NCBI GenBank assembly: GCA_032718475.1
Contig: JAUCBJ010007883.1
Location: 1-64,000, forward strand
DNA from: Nemertoderma westbladi
Lineage: Eukaryota > Xenacoelomorpha > Nemertodermatida > Nemertodermatidae
DNA: 64,000 nt
Direction of reading: 5' to 3'
Shown here: positions 25,725 through 36,668 of the stretch, in pieces
Layout: the number at the start of each line of letters is the position of its first letter
How positions within the stretch are numbered: position 1 is the stretch's first letter
Notes under the pieces: generated by a model
The model's database searches: none
The model's input: the letters and a program-made list of their open reading frames with translations, nothing else
Told to the model about the DNA's origin: nothing
Made by a program: the position numbers and the translations under genes

Positions 25725-27450
25725 ATTTATTTATTATATGTTAACTTTTTCTCATTATTCTCGAGGCATTTTATTTACCAAGCTCCATTGTTGTTAATAA
25801 AGGGTGGATATAATATAAAAAAAATGTTGCACGTTTTTTTCCCATGTCATGCGAAATTTTATTCTTAAATTGGTACTTTTTTGTTACTCAATTCTTTAAT
25901 AAATGATAGAACGATATAGTGTTACAAAATAAATTGAACTGCAGTATTTAACAATATTGCTTCCATAGTTACTGCAATTCAAATTACTAAACTCTTCAAC
26001 TCCTGATGCTGCCTTACACAATGTTAAATAATTTAGTGTTCTCGAATATTTATTACGTAACTGCATTGCAGCTGCATTTTTAAGAATGCCGGCTTATCGA
26101 CAAAATTGCACCGCCACAACAACTCCCTATCACCCATGACATTTGCTAGATCATCCGCATCTTCAAGGCCAGTGTCCTTTAAGATGTCTCTCAAGAAAGT
26201 CATGGACTGTCCACCATGCTTATTCACTCCATGAGGCTGCCAAAGTACAAGATTATGCACTGGCTGGTCCTCACGGCGAAAGCAATGTCCTGCAAAGCGG
26301 AGGCGATTTTGTTCTAGTGTCAAGCTTGGGGATACCATAACTAGAGATACGCTTAACTACGTAATATTGGATATTGAGTTACGTTTTGGAGTTCGCCTTG
26401 AAGACACTAAAATTGCAATAACTAATTATTGTGTGAATGGATTTTGCTGAAATGACAAGCAAACCTTATTTCTACTGCGATGCTCTTTCAACATATTATG
26501 TATAATAAGATAAGATATTCTAACCAAAATATATTATTTTACTTTTTTCGTTGGAAAAAAATAAAATCAGTGCAATCCTATGGGTTACTTTTTACTTGGA
26601 AAAAAAGTAAATTTTTCTCCCTATTTTGGGGTATATTCTAGCGAAAAAGTAACAATTAAAGAATAAATATTTTTTTTCTTAAATTGTTACTTTTTCATTC
26701 GAATTTAGACCATAATCGGGAGAAAAACTTGCACTTTTTTCTCTAGGGAAAAAAAGTAACTCGCTCGCTCGAAATCGCTCGAATTAGACCATAATCGGGA
26801 GAAAAACTTGCACTTTTTTCTCTAGGGAAAAAAAGTAACCCGTAGTAATGCAATGTAAAGATTGCATTGATTTTACTTTTTTTCCCGGCGAAAAAGTAAA
26901 ATAATATATTTTTAGTGGAATTTCTTAAATTTTAATAAATGTGTTCAAAAAGGATTGACGCAGAAAAAGGTTTGCACGTAATTTGAGTAAAATGCATGCA
27001 CGCACTCAAAAATTATGGCAAATTTAGTGTCTGCGCGGCGTATTCCAAAACGGAACTCAATATCCAATATTTGTTTATGTTGTTAAGCGGCTCTCTAGTT
27101 ACGTAATAAATATTCGAGAACACTAAATTATTTAACATTGAGTAAGGCAACATCGAGAGTTGAAGAGTTAAATAATATGAATAGCTGTAACTATGGAAGC
27201 AATATAGTAAAATACTCTAGTTCAATTTATTTTGTACCACTATATCGCTACACGTTTTATTAAAGAATTAAGCAACAAAAAAGTAACAATTTAAGAATAA
27301 AATTACGTATTACATGGGAAAAAAACGTAGAACATTTTTTTTCAATATTCTCTCGACCCTTTATTAACCTCGCTGACGCTCGGTAAATAAATTGCCTTGA
27401 GAATAGTGAAAAAAGTTCTACTTTTTTTCCCATGTAATAAATAATTATAA
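25725..27450. mobile_element. Foldback element, about 1.7 kb, with a nested insertion
   Basis: Two long arms are reverse complements at roughly 80% by eye. Paired landmarks: ATTCTCGAGGCATTTTATTT (left) with AAATAAATTGCCTTGAGAAT (right); TTTTATTCTTAAATTG with CAATTTAAGAATAAAA; GTGTTCTCGAATATTTATTA with TAATAAATATTCGAGAACAC; TTGGATATTGAG with CTCAATATCCAA. The centre (about 26640-26840) holds a direct duplication of about 58 bp containing ACCATAATCGGGAGAAAAAC. There is no coding sequence apart from the inserted fragment at 26063-26337. No clear outer target duplication. Confidence 0.8.
26063..26337 (-). mobile_element. Non-LTR retrotransposon ORF2 C-terminal fragment inserted in the foldback arm
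   Basis: On the minus strand a frame reads RLRFAGHCFRREDQPVHNLV, then a block containing HGGQSMTF and DILKDTGLEDADDL, typical of the region downstream of reverse transcriptase in many animal non-LTR elements. It is flanked by TAACT (26058-26062 and 26338-26342) and is absent from the paired position in the right foldback arm, so the empty site can be read directly. It is a 5'- and 3'-truncated dead copy, related to the remnant at 33431-33790. Confidence 0.75.
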
Positions 27451-28412
27451 TAAAAATGATATGATAAAAACGTACATTTTATTCAAAACTAATAAATAAC
27501 TCAAATAACCAATAATAAATGTAGGACTACCGGTACCTTATTCTGTTATTTAATAGTGAAAGTAAAATGCTGATATTGTATAATATTATAAAATTAAGGA
27601 AACTATTAAATTATATGATGTGTGATACGTAATTTTACACTAACATTGCAGAACTATGGTGGACCAGAAGGGCCAATTCGTTTTTTTTTTAATTTCACAG
27701 AATTAAAAAAAACCGAATATATAATTGGCCTTTCAAATTCGTTTTTTCGTTTATTTATTTTACATTTCCCAGAATAAAAAATCGAATAAACGAATTTGCC
27801 GTTCAAATTCGTTTTTTCGTTTTTATTTTTTTACAATTCCCTGAATAAAAAATAAAAAATAAACGAATTGGCCCTTCACATTCGTTTTTTTCGTTTATTT
27901 ATTTTACATTTCCCAGAATAAAAAATCGAATAAACGTATTTGCCGTTCAAATTAGTTTTTTCGTTTTTTTTTACCATTCCCTGAATAAAAAAAACAAATT
28001 TACATTTTATACAACCCACAATCCTGCATCCATACCAGACCAGTACTCAGGTACCGGTACTGGTGCTGCAGTTAGGCTGTAAGGCAAGGCCGGCCTGATT
28101 CTGATATCTGTCAGTCTCTACATCATACTCATCATCTATATCATACTCTAATATATAAGTCGAGATTCGTTCGATTTCATTTATCTCCAATTATTGTTCT
28201 CGTTGGACTTTAATGTGTTTTAATATTTTTTAATAGTTACTGTTTCACTATCATTAATTATTGAATTAATCGTTTTAATTAATTAATAATAATTAATAAT
28301 TGTTGTTTTTTTCCAAAAAGTTAATTCCGCGCCACACTAACACCCAGGGGTGATCACTTAATCACGTAAACACGTAATCCTGAAACTGATTTTAGGAATT
28401 TAACATTTTAAA

Positions 28413-28500
28413 ATTTTCGGATTTGAACCTGCGCCGCCGCAAGTTACTAATGTGCAGGAAGTTCAGGCGCTGTATCCACTTGGGCACTGGGATTACTTAG
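28413..28500 (-). mobile_element. tRNA-derived SINE head within the transposon
   Basis: The minus strand carries a box-B match GGTTCAAATCC and, about 55 bases upstream, an A-box-like CCCAAGTGGATAC. The spacing and sequence resemble a class II (Ser/Leu-type) tRNA and match the SINE head at about 44805-44885. The T stem does not pair, so it is not a functional tRNA gene. Confidence 0.55.
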
Positions 28501-28867
28501 TTATGGGCTACGCGTTATCACCCGTATCATAAAGCATTCTCAACAATCGCATAAAGTCACCCACTTCATATAAAGTAATGCATGACATGAATGAGTTTAT
28601 AAATTTAAGAGTTTAATTAATAAAGAGTTTAATTAGTTTAATTACCGGACCCGGGGTGTATTATTGTAGTACTACCTTGTTTGAATTACACCTTTCCAAA
28701 GTTCGCACAATTATTTATTCATCATAAATATTGGAATCAGTTTCTAAATGCAAGCAAAGTTAATTAATTAATTAAAATTGTCTAAACAAATCAAGCATGT
28801 CTTTGAAAACTGCTACTGCAACAGTAATTGATTGAGGCACATCAGGAATATTTCCCTCAAATAATAC

Positions 28868-29965
28868 TTACAGACATTCCATGAAGTCAACACTACAACC
28901 ATTCACAGGCGTTTCGACACATAGTTCCTGCCGCATAAACACTAGTTCGTTGCGGGATAGTGGTAATGGCGACGACTGGTCCGTTTTACCGTACGGTGGT
29001 GAAAGATACATCACGTCAGGAATTCCTCCGGCAAATCCGATTTTCCTATTTCTCCGCATTCTATGCGTATTCCAATAGTGGGTACAATCATCTAATTGAC
29101 TTTGCATCAACTGATAAAAGCAAAACCTAGCAGCCTGTACTTGTAGATTATCTGTGGGATTGTACAGACCATCATTCATCAGTTCATTAAATAAGTCTAT
29201 GTAGAATTGAGACATTTTACGTCGCAAATCTCTCCAAAATCGTTCTATTCGTGTGTTGTAAATGGAACTTCCTATAATAACAGATTTGGCTGCTTCCTCG
29301 CTGCCGTCAATAAGTTTTCTTAGTTCTTGGTGTAACCGAACTATTAAACAATTATCTGTTCCGGCATCAACACGCAGTTTCCTGGGCAATCTGTCAGTTA
29401 ACTGCAGGAAATCGAAGTAATTTTGAGTTACGGTTTTAGGATTGTTATTGCTGGTCAATACGCTAAGCCAAACTACTTTTCTCGAAAAGCCGTCAATTGC
29501 TGCGTGGATGGGGAAACCGTAAGGTTTAAGTTTATCGTAGCCGTCAATGTGGATCGAGTCGTTGGGACCATTCGAACCATACCGGCCTCTTTGTCTCAGC
29601 GATTTTCGCAATCTGTGATTGACACCATCCGGATCTAAATAATTAAGCATTAGGCGGACCATGTTCTGTGGCGTATTAATGGAATACTTTGACCACAATA
29701 TGTGTTTCATGGTTCGGTAGCCGCAATTCATCGCACCACCCTGGAGCTCCATTATTATTGCAACTAAAACTGTCACCAATGACTTCTCGAAATTCCTTGA
29801 CTTTAACTGTAGTTTTTGACGGTATCGTTTCACCGTTCGTTCAGATATCGAAATATTATGCGTTCGAGATAATATTACTTGGGTTTCCCTCGCAGAAATC
29901 CGCAAATTAAAATAATAAATAATAAGTTCATCAAGTGTAATATCTGATTGATCATGATCAGACAT
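28868..29965 (-). CDS. Integrase-core (DDE) transposase
   Basis: 365-residue protein with an N-terminal helix-turn-helix-like region (about residues 10-55: ISARETQVILSR, then ERTVKRYRQKL) and an integrase core. The first acidic motif is HIDGYDKLKPYGFPIH. The second region, near RVDAGTDN, includes the probable second catalytic Asp, and IERFWRDLRRKM carries the catalytic Glu. AIDGFSRKVVWL matches the conserved strand of the family. The frame is intact with an ATG at 29965 and the TIRs are intact, so it may be active or recently active. It catalyses excision and insertion of the surrounding element in the nucleus. Confidence 0.85.
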   Translation of the reverse strand: MSDHDQSDITLDELIIYYFNLRISARETQVILSRTHNISISERTVKRYRQKLQLKSRNFEKSLVTVLVAIIMELQGGAMNCGYRTMKHILWSKYSINTPQNMVRLMLNYLDPDGVNHRLRKSLRQRGRYGSNGPNDSIHIDGYDKLKPYGFPIHAAIDGFSRKVVWLSVLTSNNNPKTVTQNYFDFLQLTDRLPRKLRVDAGTDNCLIVRLHQELRKLIDGSEEAAKSVIIGSSIYNTRIERFWRDLRRKMSQFYIDLFNELMNDGLYNPTDNLQVQAARFCFYQLMQSQLDDCTHYWNTHRMRRNRKIGFAGGIPDVMYLSPPYGKTDQSSPLPLSRNELVFMRQELCVETPVNGCSVDFMECL

Positions 29966-30344
29966 ACTGTACTACCGGACAGACAGAGAGAGTCAATATC
30001 ACGTCTAATCAAAATAGCGACTATTAAGAATTGGTTTTTGGTTTATTTTTTTTCCAGGTTAGAAAAAAATAAACTAGTTAAACAAATTTTTACCAAACAT
30101 TTTGTTTTTTGTTTATTTTTTTCAATTCGTTTATTCGTTTTTTTTTATTTAGGGAATTGTAAAAAATAAAAACGATAAAACGAATTTGAACAGAGCAAAT
30201 TCGTTTATTCGATTTTTTATTCTGGGAAATGTAAAATAAATAAACGAAAAAACGAATTTGAAGGGCTAATTCGTTTATTTGTTTTTTTTAATTCTATGAA
30301 ATAAAAAAAAAACAAATTGGCCCTTCTGGTCCACCATACAGAAC

Positions 30345-31515
30345 ACACCATGTTGAACGTAGTTTTATTCCAGAATTGAAACATTTCACGACAACCGACT
30401 GACCGAGGGTTCTTGATCGGGGCACAATATTAATCTGATTTGGGGACTGGGTGTGGGTAGTACATTCTGTACATAGAGAGTACTACAGAGTACACTACAT
30501 TGTACAGCAACAGGGAACGTCATAGACTTCCTTTACCCGTTCACAGACCTCACACGACGTGTTCATGCAACTTATCCTCACCCTCCGGTGGTTTTAGTAT
30601 CTATTGCCTTGGAATCAATTGCGGTTGGATTTATTGACTGACACCTCATCTATACCAATCTTCAGTTCGTTTTACAGGTACCGATACCATGTGCTGGATG
30701 ACAATTTCAGCTGTTTTATTCGAACAAGAATACCGGCAATATGTAAACAGTACTACTACCGGGTACGCTACCAGGAAGAGACAAATGAATTGAAAGTGAA
30801 ACTATTTTTTGACTTACCGCACTACCTAAGGCTATACAGCTGTACTAATCACTAATCTTTGCCTAACCTAACGGTGTAATTTTATAACATCATAGCATGC
30901 ATAGACCTCCGTAGTTAATCAGATCACCACCATAAGGATAAATATAAAACAAACTAAATATTACATTTAATAAATAATCCAATTAGTCAATTAGGAATAC
31001 GTGAGGAATACAATTTCTGAATTCCACAATTTGGGGAGATATGAAATCGGTCAATTAAAAAAAGTATAAAATAATTATCATATGTAAAAATGTATATTTA
31101 ATATTTATCAATGAAGACAATAAATATGTATAAACTAAAAATGAAGTCCATCTCTGTAAACAATTATTTACGCATGTGTTTAACTCCAGAAAATTGCGAT
31201 TTTAATGATTATAACTTGGTAGGAATAGTATTCCTGTTCCAGGTCAGATCAAGGCCTACAATAAATAACATGGAATGGATTCCGCCAAGGATATGGGAAT
31301 ACCATGCCAGCATGCCACTGTGTGCTAGAGCCAGTCTCATGCAAGAAGCAATTTATACAACATCGGGAGGGAGGGGATGTCCCCCCATTCCCTGGAGCAG
31401 CCTATACTCCTAGGGCATCAGCTGACAGCAGCAGTGAACAGCTGATATGCTCGGAATATCACACTGAATAATAATATTCAGAGTAGATTACAATCTGTCT
31501 TAGCAGTGAGTGCTG
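30345..31515. other. Intergenic stretch, nothing recognised
   Basis: AT-rich unique sequence with short unrelated open frames (for example 30604-30855 and 31111-31413). No protein family, repeat or RNA gene is recognised. Confidence 0.4.
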
Positions 31516-31516
31516 A

Positions 31517-31795
31517 TTAAGTTCTGTGGGTGTAGTTTCGGTGTTGGGAGTGCAGCCTCGATGTTGGGAGTGCAGCCTCGGTGTTAGGAGTGCACTCTCG
31601 ATGCTGTAGTACATACACCCTCCTTGCTTTGTGTGCTGTGCATAGTCTCGTTGTTGGGCTTTGGAGTGAATTCTCCATGCTTTGAGTGCAGTCTAGGTGT
31701 TGGAAGTGCACACTCCGTGTTTTTAAGTGCAGTCTTGGTGTTGATTTGATAGTGCAGTCCTTGTGCTGTGAGATTTGCGGGTGTACCCTCAACCC
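31517..31795. repeat. Degenerate GT-rich minisatellite
   Basis: Irregular units of about 20-25 bp built around GGTGTTGGGAGTGCAGCCTC. They are well matched at 31530-31610 and increasingly diverged to 31780. Reading both strands gives low-complexity peptides, which I do not treat as genes. Confidence 0.65.
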
Positions 31796-31835
31796 TCAAA
31801 TACAAAAATGTTAACCAACTCAGCTTGGTTAACAC

Positions 31836-32850
31836 TGCTGTACTATCAATTGATAATGATAAGTTTGTTAGATGGTTTTTAAAGATTTCAGGTTAAAAAT
31901 ACATATTTGTTTTGTTTGGATATAATGAGGACATACTTCCACTCATCGGCTCAATTTGCTGTTTGGAGTGAGGTGTTATTATCATTAGTGATTCGAGTTA
32001 TCGGCTTCGCGATGGAACTGATGTTTTCCATTAGGATCGATCTATCAGATCGATTGGCATTGTTAGTCGCCTGATCGCTTAGTTATTATGATAATCGGGA
32101 AATTTGATAACTTTGTCCAGAAAAACAATTTCCTCGCGTATGACTTGTATTTTTGTGTAGAGATAGTCACTGGACTGATGAGGTTGGGATGACACATATT
32201 AGGCCCTATATTGCCCAACGAAGTCTCAGTACCATGATGCATAATTTTCAAGCAAAAATCGATGTGACACCTTTCCTGAACCATCACGACTTGCAACTCT
32301 AAAGTTCAACTTTGTTTCAATTTGGCCGAAGTTCTCATTTATGTGTTGAGTCCGTATAAACTACCGATAACAGGGCACATCTCCAAAGAAACGGCAGTTT
32401 ACAAAATAAATTGATGGAATTAACATCAGAGGTAACGGACGGGTCACAGTCATGAACCAAAAAATTAAAATCGTAATTAGTGGATAATTATTTTTTATTC
32501 GATAATTTTGCTTATTCAGTACCGGGACCTAATAGGTGAAGATACATTCGATATTTGGGTGTCATGAGCCATCGCACAGGCCTTACAGAAAAGTAGTAAA
32601 TCCAAGTTAGATTTTGTAAATTGTGTCCCATCCGTGACAGATAACACGCATTTACTTATTTAGAATACTTTTTAACGAACTTCACTTTTCCGGAGTCTAT
32701 GTGTTGCCTGCGCGCAAAGTGACCCTACGCCTACACAATGGTGTGAGCGCATTTATTACCTATCATTACCTACCGGTCAATCTTCCAAAAATGCGGATAA
32801 TAAAATATTTAACGAATCAACGATCTAGAAGTTTATTATGTTGATTTCGC
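31836..32850. other. Intergenic stretch, nothing recognised
   Basis: Unique AT-rich sequence. I see no coding, RNA or repeat feature that I can support. Confidence 0.4.
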
Positions 32851-32852
32851 AA

Positions 32853-32909
32853 AGTAGAATGTGCATCTATTCCTCGGCTACGTCTCGGAAAAAATGTGCA
32901 CATTCTACT
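32853..32909. repeat. Short hairpin
   Basis: AGTAGAATGTGCA at 32853-32865 pairs with TGCACATTCTACT at 32897-32909 around a 31-base loop. It lies just upstream of the G/C double homopolymer. Confidence 0.7.
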
Positions 32910-32931
32910 ATTCCTCGCAGTGGCGGATTTA

Positions 32932-32986
32932 GGGGGGGGGGGGGGGGGGGGGCTTTGGGCCATGCCCCCCCCCCCCCCCCCCCCCC
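32932..32986. repeat. Poly-G then poly-C pair (potential GC snap-back)
   Basis: 21 G bases (32932-32952) and 22 C bases (32965-32986) are separated by 12 bases. Immediately upstream is GCAGTGGCGGATTTAGG, which resembles the terminal sequence of many animal hAT-type elements. A transposon end is therefore possible, but no partner end was found. Confidence 0.8.
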
Positions 32987-33430
32987 TTGAAAAAATGTAA
33001 AAACTTCGACACAATGGAAGCCTAATTGACCCGAGCAGGAGGGCGCCTCATTGTCCCTGCTGTCCAGCACTACTGTGGGTACAGTCGGGATCAGCATTGA
33101 GGTTTTGACTCCACCTGTGTTCAAATAGTCTGACAGTGTTCAATATAACAAACAATGTAAGACAGGTACGTAGCTCATAGTGATGTAAAGCAATCTTATT
33201 GAAGGGAACTGGGTGGCCGCAGGCCAAGGCCATTATGTGGTCTGATTGGACGATGCTTTTTTAAGTCGTTGGTTATGTAATAACGGTTAATAGTCTTGTC
33301 AGATATCATACTGTCAATTGGTTTACTATTATTTTAATATTATAGGGAGCCTACTATTATAACGTTGATAGAGTATATAATTGTTTATGTTTTTAATGTA
33401 TCTATTTAAATCTATTTTTTTTTATATTCA

Positions 33431-33793
33431 GGGCCGGATTATTCAGGGCTTTGCAGGACATTGCTTTCGCCGTGAGGACCAGCTTGAGCACAATATTGCG
33501 CTTTGTCAGCAGCATGGAGAAATAAGCATGGTGGACAGCCCATGACTTTAGTGAGATGCATCTTAAAGGACACTGGCCTTGAAGATGCGTATAATCTCGC
33601 GAAAGTCATAGGGGATAGGGAGTTGTGGCGGTGCAACTTTGTGATAAGGCGGCATAGCATTCCTAATGCACGCTGCATTGGGCTTGCCAATTGTGTATTG
33701 CATTGTGGTGGCAAAATACTTTTGTTAAGCCGGTATAGCATCTCAATGTTTAGTTTCAATGCAGCAGGCCCATTACAGTAGTAGTAGTAGTAC
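33431..33793 (+). pseudogene. Non-LTR retrotransposon 3' remnant
   Basis: A frame-disrupted plus-strand copy of the same C-terminal region as 26063-26337 is visible: FAGHCFRREDQ near 33454, then KHGGQPMTLV and KDTGLEDAYNLA. The remnant ends in a (GTA)n microsatellite at about 33778-33793, as expected for a non-LTR 3' tail. Dead copy. Confidence 0.6.
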
Positions 33794-33834
33794 CCCACCC
33801 AACTCAAATAAAAGTCTCAAATAAATTGGGTTAC

Positions 33835-35435
33835 AGAATTCCTAAATTGTAATGATATAAACTCCAAGTGGGATTCGTTTCAATCTAGAATTGCTGACTT
33901 GTTTGTTAAATATGTACCTACTTATAAATTATGTAGCAATCGTTATAGGCCACCCCTACATATCAGAAAATTACAAGCAAACAAACGACGCCTCTGGCGT
34001 CTACGGAATAGGTCTACGTCTGATCTACAAGCTTATAGACGTGTGTGCTTTGAGTTTGACAAGGCAATCCGTTCCTTTCACATGCAACAAGAATTGAAAA
34101 TTCTATCTAGTAAAAATAAAAAAGCATTCTTTAAATACGCTAAGAGCCGTACAACAAATCGTAACTCTATAGCCCCCTTAAAGAAAAAAGGATGGTTCCC
34201 TAGCAACCACTGACAAAGAAAAATGTGACTGTCTGATAACTCAATACTCATCTGTCGGTAATGTAGATAATGGTGAATTTCCTGTATTTAACCAGCTAAC
34301 TGACGAAACTTTTGACATTGATTGCATTTCTGAATCTAAAGTTATTGATATCCTTGCTAAATTACAGTATAAATTTGGAGATACGCCAGACGGCATTCCT
34401 GTTGCTACCTTAAAAATATTTAGATTTGAATTATGTTATGCATTGTGCATATTATTTATGAATCACTCTTAACTGGTGCATTACCGAAGTGTTGGAAACA
34501 GGCCGATATTACATCTGTCTACAAAAAAGGCGATGCGTCCATTGGTGCTAATTATCGCCCTATTTCCAGCACTTCTTCAGTCTGTCGTGTTCTAGAACAA
34601 ATCTTAATTCATGAAATGTCGGGTTTTTTAAAAAGGAACAATTTAATAACAGATGAACAATACGGATTTATTAAGGGCCGTAGCACTACCACTCAACTTT
34701 TAGACTGCACCTATAATTGGGCAACTGCCCTTAATGCAAAATGTTTTACTGATGTAGTATACACAGACTATGCCAAGGCATTTGACTCTGTTGTGCCTAG
34801 TAAATTGTTATTTAAACTTAAATGTTATGGAATTACAGGTAATTTGTATCGCTGGTTTGCCAGCTATTTAACTGATCGTGTTCAGCGAGTGAAAATAGGT
34901 GAAAGCTTACGTAGGATTCATATTGATTTGGTGTACACTTATAAAATAATGCATAATCTTTTAGACCTTGATCCTGAAAAATACTTTCAGCGATCATTTT
35001 CAATTACTCGTGGCCACTCATATAAACTTCGAGGCATTAAATGTGCTACTAACCCAATATCGAATATGTTCTTTAATCGAGTTGTAAATATCTGGAATGA
35101 CCTCACCGATGATATTGTTACCAGTATTTCTGTGGAGCAATTTAAACTAAAACTTATTGAATGCGATCTCACTAAATACTGTAATTTTGATAGGAATTTG
35201 TAACTTGTTTCGTTGTAATTTTTATTTTATTTAAATACTTTGTGCAATGTGTTGCATATTTTATATTAATTGATATTTACTTAAGCTAGAGTATCAGTCG
35301 CCTCGTTTACCGTGTTAACCTTTTTACTTTTGTTCTGGTCGGTACATTGTGCCTTTTATTGTGATTTTTAATGTTGTCTGTGCGCTACTCTAACTGGAGT
35401 TATCTCCGAATAATATATCTTATCTTATCTTAACT
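33835..35435 (+). pseudogene. CR1/L2-like reverse transcriptase remnant with internal deletion
   Basis: The region holds broken frames. 33899-34213 is a linker-region piece, and a frame from about 34433 to 35203 includes YKKGDASIGANYRPIS, QYGFIKGRSTTTQL and YTDYAKAFDSV (RT motifs up to A). After RVQRVKIGESLR (about 34916) the sequence jumps to the C-terminal region (IMHNLLDLDP onward), so motifs B to E including the catalytic YADD are missing. The 3' end is a short ATCTT microsatellite near 35417-35435, typical of CR1/L2-type tails. It is not functional. Confidence 0.8.
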
Positions 35436-35620
35436 CCTACCTTAATATGCTCTGGCTAAACCAATGGAAGGATAGGCCTATATTTCATTAGTTAAACGAA
35501 TTAAAAAGTACCCTTTTTGGTAAAAACGAACCGCCCTTTTAAAATCCTGGCTATGGGCCTGTAAACTAGTACTGTAAAAGCAAATTAGATCTATTAGCTA
35601 TCTCTATTTCTAATTTCATT

Positions 35621-35720
35621 GGGGGGGGGGGGGGGGGGGGGGGTTAACATAATGCATGATATGAGGATTATGTGTACAGTATTTATAAAAAGTGCCACCC
35701 CCCCCCCCCCCCCCCCCCCC
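35621..35720. repeat. Poly-G and poly-C pair
   Basis: 23 G bases (35621-35643) and 23 C bases (35698-35720) in inverted orientation, 54 bases apart. The right flank, CCCAGATCCGCAACTG, again resembles an inverted hAT-type terminus. Confidence 0.85.
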
Positions 35721-35993
35721 GCCCTTCATAAATTCCCAGATCCGCAACTGATTCCTCCTTTCTTTTTGTAAAAGAAATAGTTATATTGTTTGGTAACAAC
35801 CAGCCATATTCCGTGCTTGCGATAAACCGACATTAACCACGATGGACTATTATATTAAAATTATACACTTTACTGCTTTCGATTAAATAATATATATACA
35901 AATAACTACTAGCTGTCTAGGAACAAAAAAAACACCAATACAGAAATATTAAGAAACTCGATATCTGAAAGCTCCAATTACTCCCGGACATGT

Positions 35994-36668
35994 TTACCCG
36001 GACCCGGACCCGGACTCCCGGACATGTTTACCCTTTTTCCGATTCCGAACTCGAGAACGTTTTTCCTCCTCTTCCGACGAGCTGCTTGACGAGCTAGAGG
36101 AACTCGGCGAGCGACGAACTCTCTTCTTCTTGAGTTTCTTATGTTTCTTCCCGGCTATTTCCGCGGTTCCTCCCGGTTTCGCGACGACTTTACCAGCGGG
36201 GATGGCGAACGAATCGTCCTTGGAGAAACTGCTCCCGGCCACATATCCGCTCAGTCCCATCGCGTCTTTAAACGCCTCGTTTTTCTTCTCATTTAGTTCC
36301 GCAGTTACGTGCCGCTCGAATGTTTTTGGTTTATGAGATCCGTCGTCCGTCGCCTCTAGCAACGCAGCGCTGTCCGTTAACAACCAACGCAACTCGCCGA
36401 CTTTATCTTCAATCTCAGTGTCGGAATATCCTTGATCTTCCATCATATCCTGTAATTCCACGCATTTTAGTTCAATTTTTCGTTTATTTTCGTGTTCCAA
36501 AATCTCCTTGTTGCCTTTCCGCAGAAGAACTTCGTCTATTTTATTAAAATCTTTGGGTTTTGCGTAGTCCACTCGCTCCTTGTGTTGTCTTATGAGTGCC
36601 CGGTTGGCTTGGATGTGGCCGTTTGTCCCGGTTCCGCGTGGAGTAATTACTCCGATTCCGTTATACAT
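35994..36668 (-). CDS. SRRM2/CWC21-like spliceosome protein
   Basis: 224 residues. The extreme N-terminus MYNGIGVITPRGTGTNGHIQ is the nearly invariant start of the SRRM2/CWC21 family, which sits at the catalytic centre of the spliceosome. A charged cwf21-type helical domain follows at about 52-97 (EILEHENKRKIEL, MMEDQGYSDTEIEDKV), then AELNEKKNE at about 123-131 and a lysine/arginine/serine-rich tail with a run of ten serines. Human SRRM2 is much longer; yeast Cwc21 is short. The stop overlaps a possible donor (CCGG|GTAAAC at about 35996), so further 3' exons cannot be excluded, but I saw none. It is head-to-head with the CCDC90-like gene. Confidence 0.85.
   Translation of the reverse strand: MYNGIGVITPRGTGTNGHIQANRALIRQHKERVDYAKPKDFNKIDEVLLRKGNKEILEHENKRKIELKCVELQDMMEDQGYSDTEIEDKVGELRWLLTDSAALLEATDDGSHKPKTFERHVTAELNEKKNEAFKDAMGLSGYVAGSSFSKDDSFAIPAGKVVAKPGGTAEIAGKKHKKLKKKRVRRSPSSSSSSSSSSEEEEKRSRVRNRKKGKHVRESGSGSG

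Larger units (their letters stand above)
27655..30338. mobile_element. Autonomous-looking DDE DNA transposon with long TIRs and 6-bp target duplication
   Basis: Both ends begin TATGGTGGACCAGAAGGGCC (inverted on the right, ending 30338). They are flanked by CAGAAC at 27649-27654 and 30339-30344. Similarity between the ends continues inward for well over 100 bp through several copies of subterminal repeats with TTCGTTTTTTCGTTTATTTA and CATTTCCCAGAATAAAAAAT. It encodes one minus-strand integrase-type transposase (28868-29965). The 6-bp duplication, TIRs and retrovirus-like integrase core resemble the eukaryotic IS3EU/Polinton-type integrase transposons; that family name is from memory and tentative. 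A SINE-head sequence lies inside at about 28413-28500. Confidence 0.85.

Noticed and set aside
26143-26340. Plus-strand small open frame over the retroelement fragment
   Set aside because: Shadow of the minus-strand retrotransposon coding sequence.
28413-28500. Functional tRNA gene
   Set aside because: Box A and box B are present, but the T stem and acceptor stem do not pair and the sequence is repeated at 44.8 kb, so it is a SINE head.
30604-30855. 83-codon open frame between the transposon and the minisatellite
   Set aside because: No family resemblance, no splice context and ordinary AT-rich composition.
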